A stretch of 64,000 nucleotides of DNA from Okapia johnstoni (GCA_024291935.2 CM044322.1:26659405-26723404), one strand, 5' to 3'. Positions 1-13,426 are shown, counted from the stretch's first letter. Numbers and translations: made by a program. The notes: generated from the sequence alone by a model not told the origin.

Positions 1-225
1 TTTTTTAAGGAATCTCCACACTGTTCTCCATAGTGGCTGTACTAGTTTGCATTCCCACCAACAGTGTAAGAGGGTTCCCCTTTTTCTCCACACCCTCTCC
101 AGCATTTATTGCTTGTAGACTTTTGGATAGCAGCCATTCTGACTGGTGTGTAATGGTACCTCATTGTGGTTTTGATTTGCATTTCTCTAATAATGAGTGA
201 TGTTGAGCATCTTTTCATGTGTTTG

Positions 226-2508
226 TTAGCCATCTGTATGTCTTCTTTGGAGAAATGTCTGTTTAGTTCTTTGGCCCATTTTTTGATTGGGTCGTTTATT
301 TTTCTGGAATTCAGCTGCAGGAGTTGCTTGTATATTTTTGAGATTAATTGTTTGTCTGTTGCTTCGTTTGCTATTATTTTCTCCCCATTCTGAAGGCTGT
401 CTTTTCACCTTGCTCCTAGTTTCCTTTGTTGTGCAAAAGCTTTTAATTTTAATTAGGTCCCATTTGTTTATTTTTGCTTTTATTTCCAATATTCTGGGGG
501 GTGGGTCATGGAGGATCCTGCTGTGATTTATGTCGGAGAGTGTTTTGCCTATGTTTTCCTCTAGGAGTTTTATAGTTTCTGGTCTTACATTTAGATCTTT
601 AATCCATTTTGAGTTTATTTTTGTGTATGGTGTTAGGAAGTGTTCTAGTTTCATTCTTTTACAAGTGGTTGACCAGTTTTCCCAGCACCACTTGTTAAAG
701 AGATTGTCTTTTCTCCATTGTATACTCTTGCCTCCTTTGTCGAAGATAAGGTGCCCATAGGTGCGTGGGTTTATCTCTGGGCTTTCTATTTTGTTCCATT
801 GATCTATATTTCTATCCTTGTGCCAGTACCACACTGTCTTGATGACTGTGGCTTTGTAGTAGAGCTTGAGGTCAGGCAGGTTGATTCCTCCAGTTCCATT
901 CTTCTTTCTCAAGATTGCTTTGGCTATTCGAGGTTTCTTATACTTCCATACAAATTGTGAAATGATTTGTTCTAGTTCTGTGAAAAATATCATTGGTAGC
1001 TTGATAGGGATTGCATTGAATCTATAGATTGCTTTGGGTAGTATACTCATTTTCACTATATTAATTCTTCCAATCCATGAACACGGTATATTTCTCCATC
1101 TGTTTGTGTCCTCTTTGATTTCTTTCATCAGTGTTTTATAGTTTTCTATATATAAGTCTTTTGTTTCTTTAGGTAGAAATATTCCTAAGTATTTTATTCT
1201 TTTTGTTGCAGTGGTGAATGGTATTGTTTCCTTAATTTCTCTTTCTGTTTTCTCATTATTGGTGTATAGGAATGCAAGGGATTTCTGTGTGTTAATTTTG
1301 TATCCTGCAACTTTGCTATATTCATTGATTAGCTCTAGTAGTTTTCTGGTAGCATCTTTAGGGTTTTCTATGTAGAGGATCATGTCATCTGCAAACAGTG
1401 AGAGTTTTACTTCTTCTTTTCCTATCTGTATTCCTTTTATTTCTTTTTCCGCTCTGATTGCTGTGGCCAAAACTTCCAAAACTATGTTGAATAGTAGTAG
1501 TGAAAGTGGGCATCCTTGCCTCGTTCCTGACTTTAGGGGAAATGCTTTCAGTTTTTCACCATTGAGGATAATGTTTGCTGTGGGTTTGTCATATATAGCT
1601 TTTATTATGTTGAGGTATGTTCCTTCTATTCCTGCTTTCTGGAGAGTTTTTATCATAAACGGATGTTGAATTTTGTCAAAGGCTTTTTCTGCATCTATTG
1701 AGATAATCATATTGTTCTTATCTTTCAATTTGTTAATGTGGTGAATTACATTGATTGATTTGCGGATGTTAAAGAAACCTTGCATTCCTGGGATAAATCC
1801 CACTTGGTCATGATGTATGATCTTTTTAATATGATGTTGGATTCTATTTGCTAGAATTTTATTAAGGATTTTTGCATCTATGTTCATCAGTGATATTGGC
1901 CTGTAGTTTTCTTTTTTTGTGACATCTTTGTCTGGTTTTGGAATTAGGGTGATGGTGGCCTCATAGAATGAGTTTGGAAGTTTACCATCTTCTGCAATTC
2001 TCTGGAAGAGTTTGAGTAGGATAGGTGTTAGCTCTTCTCTAAATTTTTGGTAGAATTCCGCTGTGAAGCCGTCTGGTCCTGGGCTTTTGTTTGCTGGAAG
2101 ATTTCTGATTACAGTTTCGATTTCCGTGCTTGTGATGGGTCTGTTAAGATCTTCTATTTCTTCCTGGTTCAATTTTGGAAAGTTATACTTTTCTAAGAAT
2201 TTGTCCATTTCTTCCAAGTTGTCCATTTTATTGGCATATAGCTGTTGGTAGTAGTCTCTTATGATCCTTTGTATTTCTGTGTAGTCTGTTGTGATCTCTC
2301 CATTTTCATTTCTAATTTTGTTGATCTGATTCTTCTCCCTTTGTTTCTTGATGAGTCTGGCTAATGGCTTGTCAATTTTGTTTATCTTCTCGAAAAACCA
2401 GCTTTTAGTTTTGTTGATTTTTGCTATGGTCTCTTTTGTTTCTTTTGCATTTATTTCTGCCCTAATTTTTAAGATTTCTTTCCTTCTACTAACCCTGGGG
2501 TTCTTCAT
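226..2508 (-). pseudogene. L1 ORF2 reverse-transcriptase part, copy A, inactivated
   Basis: The open stretch of 760 codons encodes the LINE-1 ORF2p reverse transcriptase and part of the C-terminal region. Seen: [10 protein letters not shown] at about residue 271, the block around RQGCPLS at about 330-336, and the catalytic FADDM at residues 372-376 (codons near 1381-1395). L1 ORF2p nicks DNA and reverse-transcribes its own RNA at the target. This copy is defective: the frame is lost between this part and the endonuclease part (2509-2545), and two in-frame stop codons, at 224-226 and about 30 nt further on, replace the C-terminal residues. It lies antisense in an FHAD1 intron. Confidence 0.9.
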
Positions 2509-2545
2509 TTCTTCCTTCTCTAGTTGCTTTAGGTGTAGAGTTAGT

Positions 2546-3490
2546 TTATTTATTTGAGTTTTTTTCTTGTTTCTTGAGGTACGCCTGTATTGCTATGAAC
2601 CTTCCCCTTAGCATTGCTTTTACAGTGTCCCATAGGTTTTGGGTTGTTGTGTTTTCATTTTCATTCATTTCTATGCATATTTTGATTTCTTTTTTGATTT
2701 CTTCTGTGATTTGTTGGTTATTCAGAAGTGTGTTGTTTAGCCTCCATATGTTGGAATTTTTAATAGTTTTTTTCCTGTAATTGAGGTCTAATCTTACTGC
2801 ATTGTGGTCAGAGAAGATGGCTGGGATGATTTCAATTTTTTGGAATTTACCAAGGCTAGATTTATGGCCCAGGATGTGATCTATCCTGGAGAAAGTTCCG
2901 TGTGCACTTGAGAAAAAGGTGAAATTGCTTGTTTTGGGGTGGAAAGTCCTGAAAATATCGATTAAATCTAATTTGTCTATAGTATCATTTAAAGTTTGTG
3001 TTTCCTTGTTAATTTTCTGTTTAGTTGATCTATCCATATGTGTGAGTGGAGTATTAAAGTCTCCCACTATTATTGTGTTATTGTTAATTTCCCCTTTCAT
3101 ACTTGTTAGTATTTGCCTTATATATTGTGGTGCTCCTATGTTGGGTGCATATATATTTATAATTGTTACATTTTCTTCTTGGATTGACCCTTTGATCATT
3201 ATGTAGTGTCCTTCTTTGTCCCTTTTCACAGCCTTTATTTTAAAGTCTATTTTATCTGAAATGAGTATTGCGACTCCTGCTTTCTTTTGGTCTCCATTTG
3301 CATGAAATATATTTTTCCATCCCTTCACTTTCAGTCTGTATGTGTCCCTAGTTTTGAGGTGGGTCTCTTGTAGACAGCATATGTAGGGGTCTTGTTTTTG
3401 TATCCACTCAGCCACTCTTTGTCTTTTGGTTGGGGCATTCAACCCATTTACATTTAAGGTAATTATTGATAAGTATGGTCCCGTTGCCAT
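2546..3490 (-). pseudogene. L1 ORF2 endonuclease part, copy A
   Basis: The 314 codons encode the apurinic-like endonuclease of LINE-1 ORF2p. Visible motifs are LNVNGL (about 12), CLQETH (39-44), GDFNTPL (143-149), SRIDHIL (201-207) and SDHNAV (227-232), which cover the expected catalytic Asn, Glu, Asp and His residues. The start MATGPYL is close to the usual ORF2 start. A frameshift in the T-rich stretch around 2557-2573 separates it from the RT part. Confidence 0.88.
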
Positions 3491-3900
3491 TTACTTTGTA
3501 GTTTTAAGTTCGTGTTTAAACATCCTGTAGCTGGCAAGGAGCAAAGATGCCAGGCAGCGTTTTCTGCCCTGAGGCAACTTCATGGCCCACCAAATAAACT
3601 ATCTCAGTTCTTTGTGGATTCCACGGGACAGCTGGAGTGCTTCTGCTTTGTGCTGTGCCTGCCACTGACCCCCAGGGAGCGCCTCCTCCAGCCAGGTCCG
3701 CACACTGTCTGCAATGGGACTTCTCAGCAGTAACGACCACATCACGACCCCAAATAAGAACACACAGAGTTCAGTGGTGGTACGGAGAGAATGAAGCTTC
3801 TCCTAGGCAAGGCTCACAGGCATCACATGATGAGAACCATGCTCTGTTTTGTTTCAAAAAAAAAAATCAGTTTCATTTCCCAGTTATAAAAGGAGCACCT

Positions 3901-4042
3901 GGGATCTCCCTGGCGGTCCAGTGGTTAAGAACTCCACGCTTCCAATGTAGGGTGCATGGGTTCAATCCTTGGTGGAGGAACTAAGATCCCACATATCATG
4001 TGGCACAGCCAAAACATTAATAATAAATTTAAAAAAATTAAA
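3901..4042 (+). mobile_element. CHR-type tRNA-derived SINE (copy A)
   Basis: It starts with 'ctccctggcggtccagtgg', a degenerate tRNA-like head, and carries 'aactaagatcccacat' and an A-rich tail. The duplicate is at about 19475-19625. Confidence 0.75.
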
Positions 4043-4134
4043 GGAGTAACTGTTTGCTCTAGAAATTTTGAGAAGTATTGAAAAATCCTTCATGAGTCCA
4101 CTGAGCAGAGTTACCAGTAATGAAATTATTTAAT

Positions 4135-4253
4135 TTTTTTCTTTTGGCCACGCTGTGCGGTGTGTGGGATGATAGTTCCCTGACCAGGAATTGAATCCAC
4201 ACTCCCTGCATTGAAAGCACAGATTCTTAACCGCTGGACCACCAAAGAAGTCC
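4135..4253 (-). mobile_element. CHR-type SINE, reverse (copy A)
   Basis: The reverse complement of the same SINE type: 'ttggccacgctgtgcgg' through 'ggaccaccaaagaagtcc'. The duplicate is at about 19724-19836. Confidence 0.75.
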
Positions 4254-4755
4254 ACTAGTGACGTTTTGATGTGATTCCTTCCAGAGCAGCTTTATTGATG
4301 ATCACTATGACAGACATGGCAAATATCGATTTGTTACAAAGTTATTTACACTGCTACACTGTGCACACTGCGTTTTAACTTAACATATTACAAGTATGTC
4401 CACATATCATTGAACTTTCTTCTACAACATGCCAGTAAAGGATGACCTGGGTTTGCACTGTGTTGGGTGAACCTTGATTCATTTACCCTTGGGCACGGGG
4501 GTGTCTCTCACTTTTCAGTGGAGTGAAAAACGCTTGGCTGAGCAGCTCTGTGTCAGGGGCTTTGTGCCCATGTGGGGTTATGTCCTTAGGATACATCTCC
4601 AAAAGTGGAATCAGTGGGTCACAGGATATGAACATTTTTAGGCTCATGAAACAGGTTCCTAAGTGACCCTCTCAGAAAGGTCATACCAATTTTCACTGCC
4701 ACCAACAGAGTCTGGGAATGCCTAGCACTGCACCTCAGGAATATATTTTGTGCTG

Positions 4756-4967
4756 TGCTGTGCTTAGTCATTCAGTCATTTCCAACTCTTTTCCACCCTA
4801 TGGACTGTAGCCTGCCAGGCTCCCCTGTCCATGGAGATTCTCCAGGCAAGAATATTGGAGTGGGTTGCCATGCTCTCCTCCAAGGGATCTGTCCAACCAA
4901 GGGATCAAACCCAGGTCTCCCACATTGCAGGCAGATTCTTTACCATCTGAGCCACCGGGAAAGCCCG
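4756..4967 (-). mobile_element. Bov-tA-type SINE, reverse (copy A)
   Basis: The hallmark reverse text includes 'gactgtagcctgccaggctc', 'caggcaagaatattggag' and 'gccaccgggaaagccc'. The duplicate is at 20365-20582. Confidence 0.85.
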
Positions 4968-6025
4968 AATACATTTCAGGTAGGATTAAATAATGTTCAT
5001 GAATAGGTTACATACAGTATGATTCCGACTGTGTGACATTCTGGAAAAGGCGAAACTAGGGCAGTAATAAAAAGATCAGGGATTGGTAAGGGGTGGGAGG
5101 ATGATGAACAGATGGAGCACATAGGGTTTTTAGGGCCGGGAAACTATTCTGTGTTATACCATAATGGTGAATACATTTGTCCAAATCCATAGAGTGTACA
5201 CCACCGAGTTGAACCCTTATGTAAACTATGAGCTTTAGGTGCTAATGATGTGTCAGTGTAGGTTCATCAGTTATCACAAATGAGACGATCCGATGAGGGA
5301 TGTTGATGGCAGGAGAGGCTGTGCCTGTGGCGGGGGTGGGAGTTAAAGGAAAACTTTCTGAATTTTCTGCTCAGTTTTACTGTCAACCTAAAACCGCTCT
5401 AAAAAATGAAGTCAAATAAATAGATGAAGTCCATCCAGCCCCAGCACCGTGGCCTGTCACAAAGCCCACTTTCTGCACTATTGGAGGAGGGACTCAAGAA
5501 AGAGAGTAGAATTTTGACAAAGATGGAAAGAATGGGTCCAAGGAGAAGGTAGAAGATGTTGGGGACATGGCAACTGGAGTCTAACTTTTCCAGGGTCCCC
5601 AGGGGAGGTCATCCCAGGGCCTAAGTCACGGAGTAAGTTGGAGGAATGTCCTGAACACAGGTTCTATGACTAGGGGGTGAAGAACTCGGCACATTTATCC
5701 TGGAAGACAGATTTAGGGAGAGAAATGACAGCCTTCTCAAATATTTAAAGGGCTGTCTCATAAGAGAGAAATAAAACTTGTTCAATGAGCTCGTGAAAGA
5801 ACTGAGCTCAGGGGCCAGAAATCTCAAGGAGATAGATCTCAGCTGAATTTGAGTTCTGCAATAATTGGAACCTTCCAGAGAAAGCATGGACTTTGGACTT
5901 TAAAAGGATCAACAGAACAATAACAGAACAGAGGTTCCCTCCTCTCTGAAAACAGGGGAAGGGGGAGGCTGGAGTAAATATTTACACCTGAATTTCTGTT
6001 CATTTGATGTTTGCTGTTTGTCTAG

Positions 6026-6268
<243 letters not shown>

Positions 6269-6271
6269 TAG

Positions 6272-6507
6272 ACCAGGGGTTCTCAGCCTCCATACTGTTG
6301 ATGTTCTGGGTGGGTAACTCTCATGGGGGGTGGGGGAGCTGTCCTGTGCATTATAGGATGTGCAGCAGCACCCACTGAGCTCCAACCCAGAAGATGCCAG
6401 TGGCACCCTACCCCCAGGTGTGACAACCAAAAATGTCTTCTGACTTTGCCAAATCTCCTCCAGTGGGGGGGAGGGAGGGGGGAATCACCCCCTGTTGAGA
6501 AGCATTA
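6272..6507 (-). mobile_element. MER5-type hAT remnant (copy A)
   Basis: Starts 'accaggggttctcagcctcc' and ends 'cctgttgagaagcattaa', with the internal text typical of MER5A in reverse. The duplicate is at about 21905-22142. It lies directly after FHAD1 exon a. Confidence 0.6.
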
Positions 6508-7611
6508 ATTTAGTACCAAAGGTAGACAGAAACTATGACACCCTCTCTCCGGGGCCTTCTAAGATGATGTAATTCAGGCTACTCCCAGGATCATACTGAG
6601 CAGCCCTGGAATTTAAGGGCCAGTGACGATTCCATAGAATTTAAGATAGCATTTTTCAATTTTAGTTTGACATTCAAGGCCCTTCACCATCAGGGCTCAA
6701 TATTGCAATGACCTGTCATTCATACATTTAACCGACAGGTCTGTGGACAAGGACGCAATGAGGACTGACCTGGCAGAAGTACCACAGAGGGAAGTCGAGA
6801 GGGACTGGGCTTGGAGACAGCAGCTCAGGGGTGTGGCACGTGGTGGCCATTCCCAAGGTCCTGAATCACAGGACCTGGACACTCAGGGTAGCAGAGGAGT
6901 GGGAAAAAGAAATTGCTATGGAGGGAGTTACCAGAGAAATGGCAGGACTTGTTAACTGATTGACAAGACAGGAGTACCAAGGTGAGGGAGGAGCCAAGGA
7001 GGCGGGCAAGCTTCCAGCCAGGGCACCATGGAGGGGGGCAGTGATGGCACATGGAGATGCTGGAAAGATGGAGGTTGGGCTTGGGGATAGGGGCGGGTCT
7101 CTTGTGGGAGAGGGACTGTCTCCTGGAGAAGATAAAGCATTCACACTGAACCAAGTGTAGGGATATCAAAGTTCAAAAGTTGCCCAAACTTTTGGTGGCA
7201 CATTAGATTTGGGGCAGGAAGTGAGACATGAAGACTAAAGTTGGAAGAGAGCCTGGGTGGAGTGATGGTTGAAGGAGCAGGTGTGTGTGAGCATCTGGGG
7301 CAGAGAATGTCTGCATCCGGAGGAGATCAGAGGCCCATCGTGTTAACAGGGAATGGAGAGCGAGAGGATGACATCATCCCGAGAACGGGGGAATGATGTC
7401 ATCCAGGTGGCAGGAGAATGACCTCATCCTGAGAGCAGAGGAAGGGGTGAGGGAAGCGGGAGGGGAGCAAGGATGAGGCACTGAGACTCAGGTGTGCAGA
7501 GCGGCTGCAAGCGGGGAGGGTGGTCATGGGAAGGGGTGTGACTCACCGTCAGGAGGCCACTGGTAACTTTTGTTTTTAAGAAATACAGACTTATTCACTT
7601 TTTTCTTATAA

Positions 7612-8321
<710 letters not shown>

Positions 8322-8877
8322 TAGTGTTCAGGGTGGGTTCTGATGACCCTGTGGGTCCCTCCAGGCTGATGGACAAGAAAAAGTCTGCGTCTCATTTAAA
8401 AAGCCCCTCTATTGTCTAGAGGCCCCTGTCCTCCTTGCCCGTAACTGCAAGGTTAGGTGCCCTCCAGGCCCAGGTTCAGCAGAAGTAACACGATGAACAG
8501 AGACAGGCTTTGTGCCGAGCCAGTCAGCCAGGGAGCAGCACAGGCTGCCGGGGCTGTGAGGGGTGTCAGAACACACGACAGGAATCGTCCTTTTCCCATG
8601 GAAGCATCTCAGGCAGGGGCCTCTCAAAGGCGTCTCTCTGCCATCAGCAATTTGCGGCTCTGTCTAATGCTCTTTCACAACCAGCTGGGGTTTATCTCTT
8701 TAAAAAAAAAAAAGCCTGAAGAAAGAACTCAGAGTTGTGAGCACTTATTTGCCCTGAATGACCAAGGGTGACAGATAAAACTAAAGACAGTGAGCTCTTG
8801 GAGAAGAGTTCTAGAAACAGAGGCCTCGCCCTAGGGTTTCTCATCCTGAGCATTAATATTTCACGTGGGCTAGATCG

Positions 8878-9071
8878 GCTTCCCTGGTGCCTCAGCAGTA
8901 AAGAATCCACCTGCCAATGCAGGAGATGTGGGTTCAATCCCTGAATTGGGAAGGTCCGCTGCAGAAGGACCTGGCAACCCACTCCAGTATTCTTGCCTGG
9001 GAAATCCCATGGAACAGAGGAGCCTGGAGGGCTACAGTCCACAAAGAGTGGGACACAACTGAGTGACTGAG
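8878..9071 (+). mobile_element. Bov-tA-type SINE (copy A, 8-nt shorter than copy B)
   Basis: The forward head is 'cttccctggtgcctcagcag' and the tail is 'gacacaactgagtgactg'. Copy A lacks 8 nt (ggggtcgc) after 9042 that copy B (about 24560-24768) retains and that belong to the family consensus. Confidence 0.85.
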
Positions 9072-9084
9072 CATGCACGTGGGC

Positions 9085-9255
9085 TGGAGCGCTCTTTATT
9101 GGGGACTTTCCTATGCACTCAGGGTGTTGAGCAGCGTCCCTGGCCTCTACCCACTGCATGCCCACCCCACACTCCAGTGTGACAGCCAAAATTGTCTCCA
9201 GACATGGCTAAATGTCCCCTTAGGGGTAAACTCACTCCTGGTTGAGAACCATGGT
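9085..9255 (-). mobile_element. MER5-type hAT remnant (copy A)
   Basis: Carries 'gagcagcgtccctggcctct', 'gtctccagacatggctaaat' and 'ctggttgagaaccatgg'. The duplicate is at about 24777-24946. Confidence 0.55.
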
Positions 9256-9831
9256 CCTAGTCTCAAGCCAGTTGACAAGCTGTCAGGACCCATCTCATGG
9301 ATACATTCATTCACCACGCTTAGCTGAGCAGCTCTTGTGTCCTGAGCTCATTCTAGACGCTAGGGGTTCGGCTTTGGACCACCAGGCAGCATCCCTACAG
9401 TTTGCCAGGTCACTGCCCTGACAGGGGACCCGCATGAACAGGGCACTGCGGCAAGAGCAGGGGACAGGACTCGTTTCCCAGCCCAGGTCCAGGTCAGAGG
9501 GAGGGTGTTCCAGCTGGGACACTTCTTTGTCACCCCAGACTTAGATCCATGCCTGCCATCAAGCAGATGCTCCATAAGCATCTGTTGAACAAATAAACGA
9601 GCGAGTGAACTGAGGATGGGGGCGGTGGTAGAAACCGGAAGGCAGTGGGCTGAGGAGTAACTGGGAGGTGAGCACAGGACGAGACTCTTATCTGAGCGGA
9701 GAGCAGGAAATGGGGCAGGAGGTGCGACCCAGGGAGGGGTTAAGGCTCCACCCCTCACCCCTTAACCTAGTGGTTACCAGCAGGTCCCACCAATGCTGTG
9801 CACTTCCTCAGCTGTCAGTGGTATCAGTGGG

Positions 9832-10281
9832 TGCTAAATCGCTTCAGTTGTGTCCAACTCTTTATGACTCTATGGACTGTAGCCCACTAGGCTCCTCTGT
9901 CCACGGGATTCTCCAGGCAAGAATACTGGAGTGGCTTGCCATGCCCTCCTCCAGGGAATCTTCCCTGACCCAGGGACTGAACCTGTGTCTCCTGCATTGG
10001 CAGGTGGATTCTTTATCACTGAGCCAGCTGGGAAGTCCCCAGTGGCATCTGTTATCCCTGCTTTAGAGAGTGCGTGCATGTTCAGTCACTAAGTTGTGTC
10101 CGACTCTGAGACCCCGTGGACTGTAACCCACCAGGCTCCTCTGTACATGAGATTTCCCAGGCAAGAATACTGGAGTGGGTTGCCATTTCCTCCTCCAGGG
10201 GATCTTCCTGACCCAGGGATCAAACCCATGTCTCCTGCATTGGCAGGTGGATTCTTTACCACTGAGATACCTGGAAAGCCC
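9832..10281 (-). mobile_element. Two adjacent Bov-tA SINEs in the same orientation (copy A)
   Basis: One unit is at 9832-10040 and a second at 10068-10281, both reverse, separated by under 30 nt. Each has 'caggcaagaatactggagtg' and a tRNA-like end. The duplicate pair is at 25525-25733 and 25762-25974. Confidence 0.85.
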
Positions 10282-10503
10282 CCCACCACCTCAGAGAGTG
10301 GCTGGAAAGATGTCATGAGCTCATGCATGGGGGAAGGGCAGCCTGTGATACAGAACATGTGGTGGTTCTCATTAGGTGGAGAGGGCTGGGGGTGGAGGGA
10401 AGGATTATCAGTTGAGAAGGTTTGCTGTGTTGGTAAGCAACGGGGAAGGAAAATATCCCTTGCCTGAGGACTGTGATGACGCTCACGTGTCCCTCTGATT
10501 CAG

Positions 10504-10590
10504 CCCAGGAGGGGGACGCACAGCCGGACCCCGCAGCAGCACCTCCGGGGGAGAGCAGCTCCAAGGATGCAATGTGCGCGACCACCTGAT
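10504..10590 (+). pseudogene. FHAD1: FHAD1 exon 'c', duplicate copy A, frameshifted by 2 nt
   Basis: The acceptor is CTGATTCAG before 10504 and the donor is GTGAGT at 10591. The exon is 87 nt here against 85 nt at 26194-26278, because 'gtgcgcgacc' replaces 'gtgcgacc' near 10575. Read from exon 'b', the frame runs AQEGDAQPDPAAAPPGESSS and then hits TGA just before the donor. Copy B instead reads ...MCDHL and stays open into the next exon. The insertion is a dinucleotide repeat-unit gain in a stretch where copy A carries many other extra bases, so a sequencing or consensus error is likely. I cannot exclude a real allele. Confidence 0.7.
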
Positions 10591-11027
10591 GTGAGTACTG
10601 GATGGGACTCCTGCTTCTGGTCAAGCTGTCAGAATCTGACAAGAGTTGAGTCTGCAGTCCTTGCTGCTGGTTGAGATTTTCAGTCCCTTTAGTAAGACAG
10701 GCTGGTGTCATGGAAAGATCTGGTTAGATCTAAGTTCAAATCCTAACTCAACACTCTCCAGGTATGTAGCCCCAGGTAGGTCACATCCCCTCCTGTGCCT
10801 CAGCCCACCAGCTTGTGAGATAAGGAGGCACATGAATGCCAGCTAATGCTATACTTAGCTATTTTTCCCCAAAGACCTGCCTGAGGCAAGCCCATTTTGG
10901 GGTTTCAAAACAGTGGAAACTACTTGGTGGAGTGGAGCCCCAGAGAGGGTAAAAAGTCAAGAGGTTAGACTAAATGACCTTGAAGATCCTTCCCCAACCC
11001 AAAGGTCCATACCTGGAGCCTCAAAGA

Positions 11028-11172
11028 AGTGAAGTGATATCACTCAGTTTGTGTCCAACTCTGTGTGACCCCCATGGAAATGCAGCCCACCAGGCTCCTC
11101 TGTCCATGGAATTCTCCAAGCAAGAATACAGGAGTGGGTAGCCATTCTCTTCTCCAGGAGAATCTTCCGAAC
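11028..11172 (-). mobile_element. Truncated Bov-tA SINE, reverse (copy A)
   Basis: Only the distal portion is present ('gtgtccaactctgtgtgacc' to 'aatcttccgaaccc'). Several single-base gains are seen relative to copy B at 26716-26855. Confidence 0.75.
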
Positions 11173-13289
11173 CCTCAAAGAGCTGACAATTTCCAGAGAA
11201 ACAAAACCCATGGATGGGAAAGATCCTGAAAGATACCGCCAAGCATCATACAAAAACAGAAGGCAGTAACGTGATACAGAGAAAGGATTCAGAAAGTTTC
11301 TCAAAGAAAGCAAGCCACCAGCCTGAGTTCCTGCCCCAAAATACCAATTACCAAAGTCTAATGTCACACAGGTTTTACCCCAAGAAGGCAATGATACTCA
11401 GACTCTCAATCTCCATGTTCTGAAAAGTTTGTCTCCTCCTGTAAAGTTTGTGTCTCCTCCTAAACTCTGTAAAGAAAACAGTAGCCATGACCTGGAGAAG
11501 AATCGGCATCAAGTTGTTCTCTGGTTCACTTCCTTAACAATGGACACACTCTCGACGTAGAGTCTCATCCTCAAGTTGAAAGAGTCATGGCCAAGGAGAT
11601 TAGATACTAGACATACAGACAGACATGTATGTGTATGTGTGTGATCCATTCCAGTGATCACCAATCTTTTTTATTTCAATTTTTTCACATGCAGCCTGCA
11701 AGTATTTTGCTTTATCTCTACTCCTGAGAGTTAAAGTTTTATTTTCTAGTTTGCCTGCATGAAGGTATAATTTTTCTAGTTTCAGGTTAATGTGTGGAAG
11801 CTCCTATGTAGTTTCCTCCATCTGAAATTTCTTTAGCCTTTCACTCTCTTGAGGCTATGGGGGGGCCCAAAAGAAAAGTTCTGAGATGTCCCTGGGCCTC
11901 ACAGAAGATCCCTTAGGGTAAAAAGGTGGATCTTCTGGTCCTCTGCTTACCATGTGCCCCGTTTTCCCCTTAACTTTAGGTCTCTGAAGCCATTCTTAAC
12001 CTTCTCATCAATTTGTCAAAGCAAATAACTTAGATAGATATTCATACTTTAATTTACTTTAGAGTTGAGAGCTGGTTTAGATTATATTAAGTCTCCATTT
12101 AGCCAGAAACTGATATTGAGATACAGGTAACAGGTATATATATATATATATATTTAAACACCTTCAAAAATACCCTATACTAATTCTTAAAAATAAGCCT
12201 CTATAACAATTTTTAAAGGCTTGATATAAATAAAATATTTTCAAATTGAAATACAAATCTTTATAGCAAAATTTATCACTCTATCTTCTTAAATGAGTTC
12301 CTTCCCCCACCCCCCCTCAATTTTCTTTCTTACTTGGCTGTTAAGTCAATAAAGTGCTCTAAGGCTTGTGAGGTCAACAAAGTTATCTTATTCTTTCTTG
12401 TTAGAATGGATAGAACATTAAAAAGAATCCCACTCAGCTTCCATGGTCAACACTTTATAATCTGAGTAGGTGAGAAGTTGTTGGTAACCTTCCAGATTTT
12501 GCAGAGTCAAGTTGTTTCTAACATAAACTTTCTTTCCCTTTTCCTTCACAATGAATCAACAAGTGTACCATTGAGTTCCTCCACCAAATCTGTTAGTGAT
12601 AATGGCAAACTTGTTTCTAATAGCAAGTGGGGATGTTAAACCAGATCTTCCCCGGGGTGAAATCTGAATTAAACAGACCTTCATGATAACTCTAACCCTG
12701 CACCGTCTTTCACAGGTTCCTTATAGCAAATTTTCTCAGGGAGACTAGAGTTGATTGCTTTTGTAGATTTCCCTTTGTGGTGGTAAAGCAAGTACATAAA
12801 AACACAGAAATAATTTAAGTCCTAAAGAGACCAAATCAGTATATTGACATTAAAATACTTCAAGCAATATCCATATATGTTAACTTTCTTTTACTTGAGT
12901 GTAAACATTGGGCCCATGTGGCTATATAATCTCTTTGTTAGAAATCTGTTGTAAATCTTGTTCTATAACTTCAAAAAATCTGATAAATATGTCTCATGAA
13001 AGTTAGCATTTCCTCATGTCATTAAAACACTATCCTTTTGAGTGGTTTTGAAAAAGTTAACTGATATGTCTTCTTGAATACAAAAAATGTCATTAAAATA
13101 CTTATGTTTTAAAATAACTAATCTCTGCTGTTGAAAAAGAAAATAGGATAAGGAATAGAAAAAAATCCATTATTCATACTCAGAAATAACCACTATAACA
13201 TTTTCAAAAATGCTTTTATTACCAAAATAATTCAAACTTACAGAAAGGTTGTAAGAATAATACAGAGTACTTCCATGTACCCCTCACCA

Positions 13290-13395
13290 AGATTGTGTGT
13301 GTGTTTGTGTGTGTTGTGTGTGTGGTGTATATATATATATCTATATATTCTGCGTATATATATATATTATTGTATATATGTAAATTTATTTTAAA

Positions 13396-13426
<31 letters not shown>

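Larger units (their letters stand above)
1..3505 (-). mobile_element. LINE-1, antisense, 5'-truncated near ORF2 start (copy A)
   Basis: The L1 reads on the minus strand. Its 3' end lies left of the window and its 5' end stops near 3500, just upstream of ORF2, with no ORF1. 5' truncation is the usual outcome of L1 insertion. The exact 5' boundary (3491-3530) is uncertain and no target-site duplication can be tested because the 3' end is missing. Confidence 0.85.

Noticed and set aside
8878..8960. tRNA-like sequence
   Set aside because: This and similar stretches are the degenerate tRNA-derived heads of Bov-tA or CHR SINEs, not functional tRNA genes.
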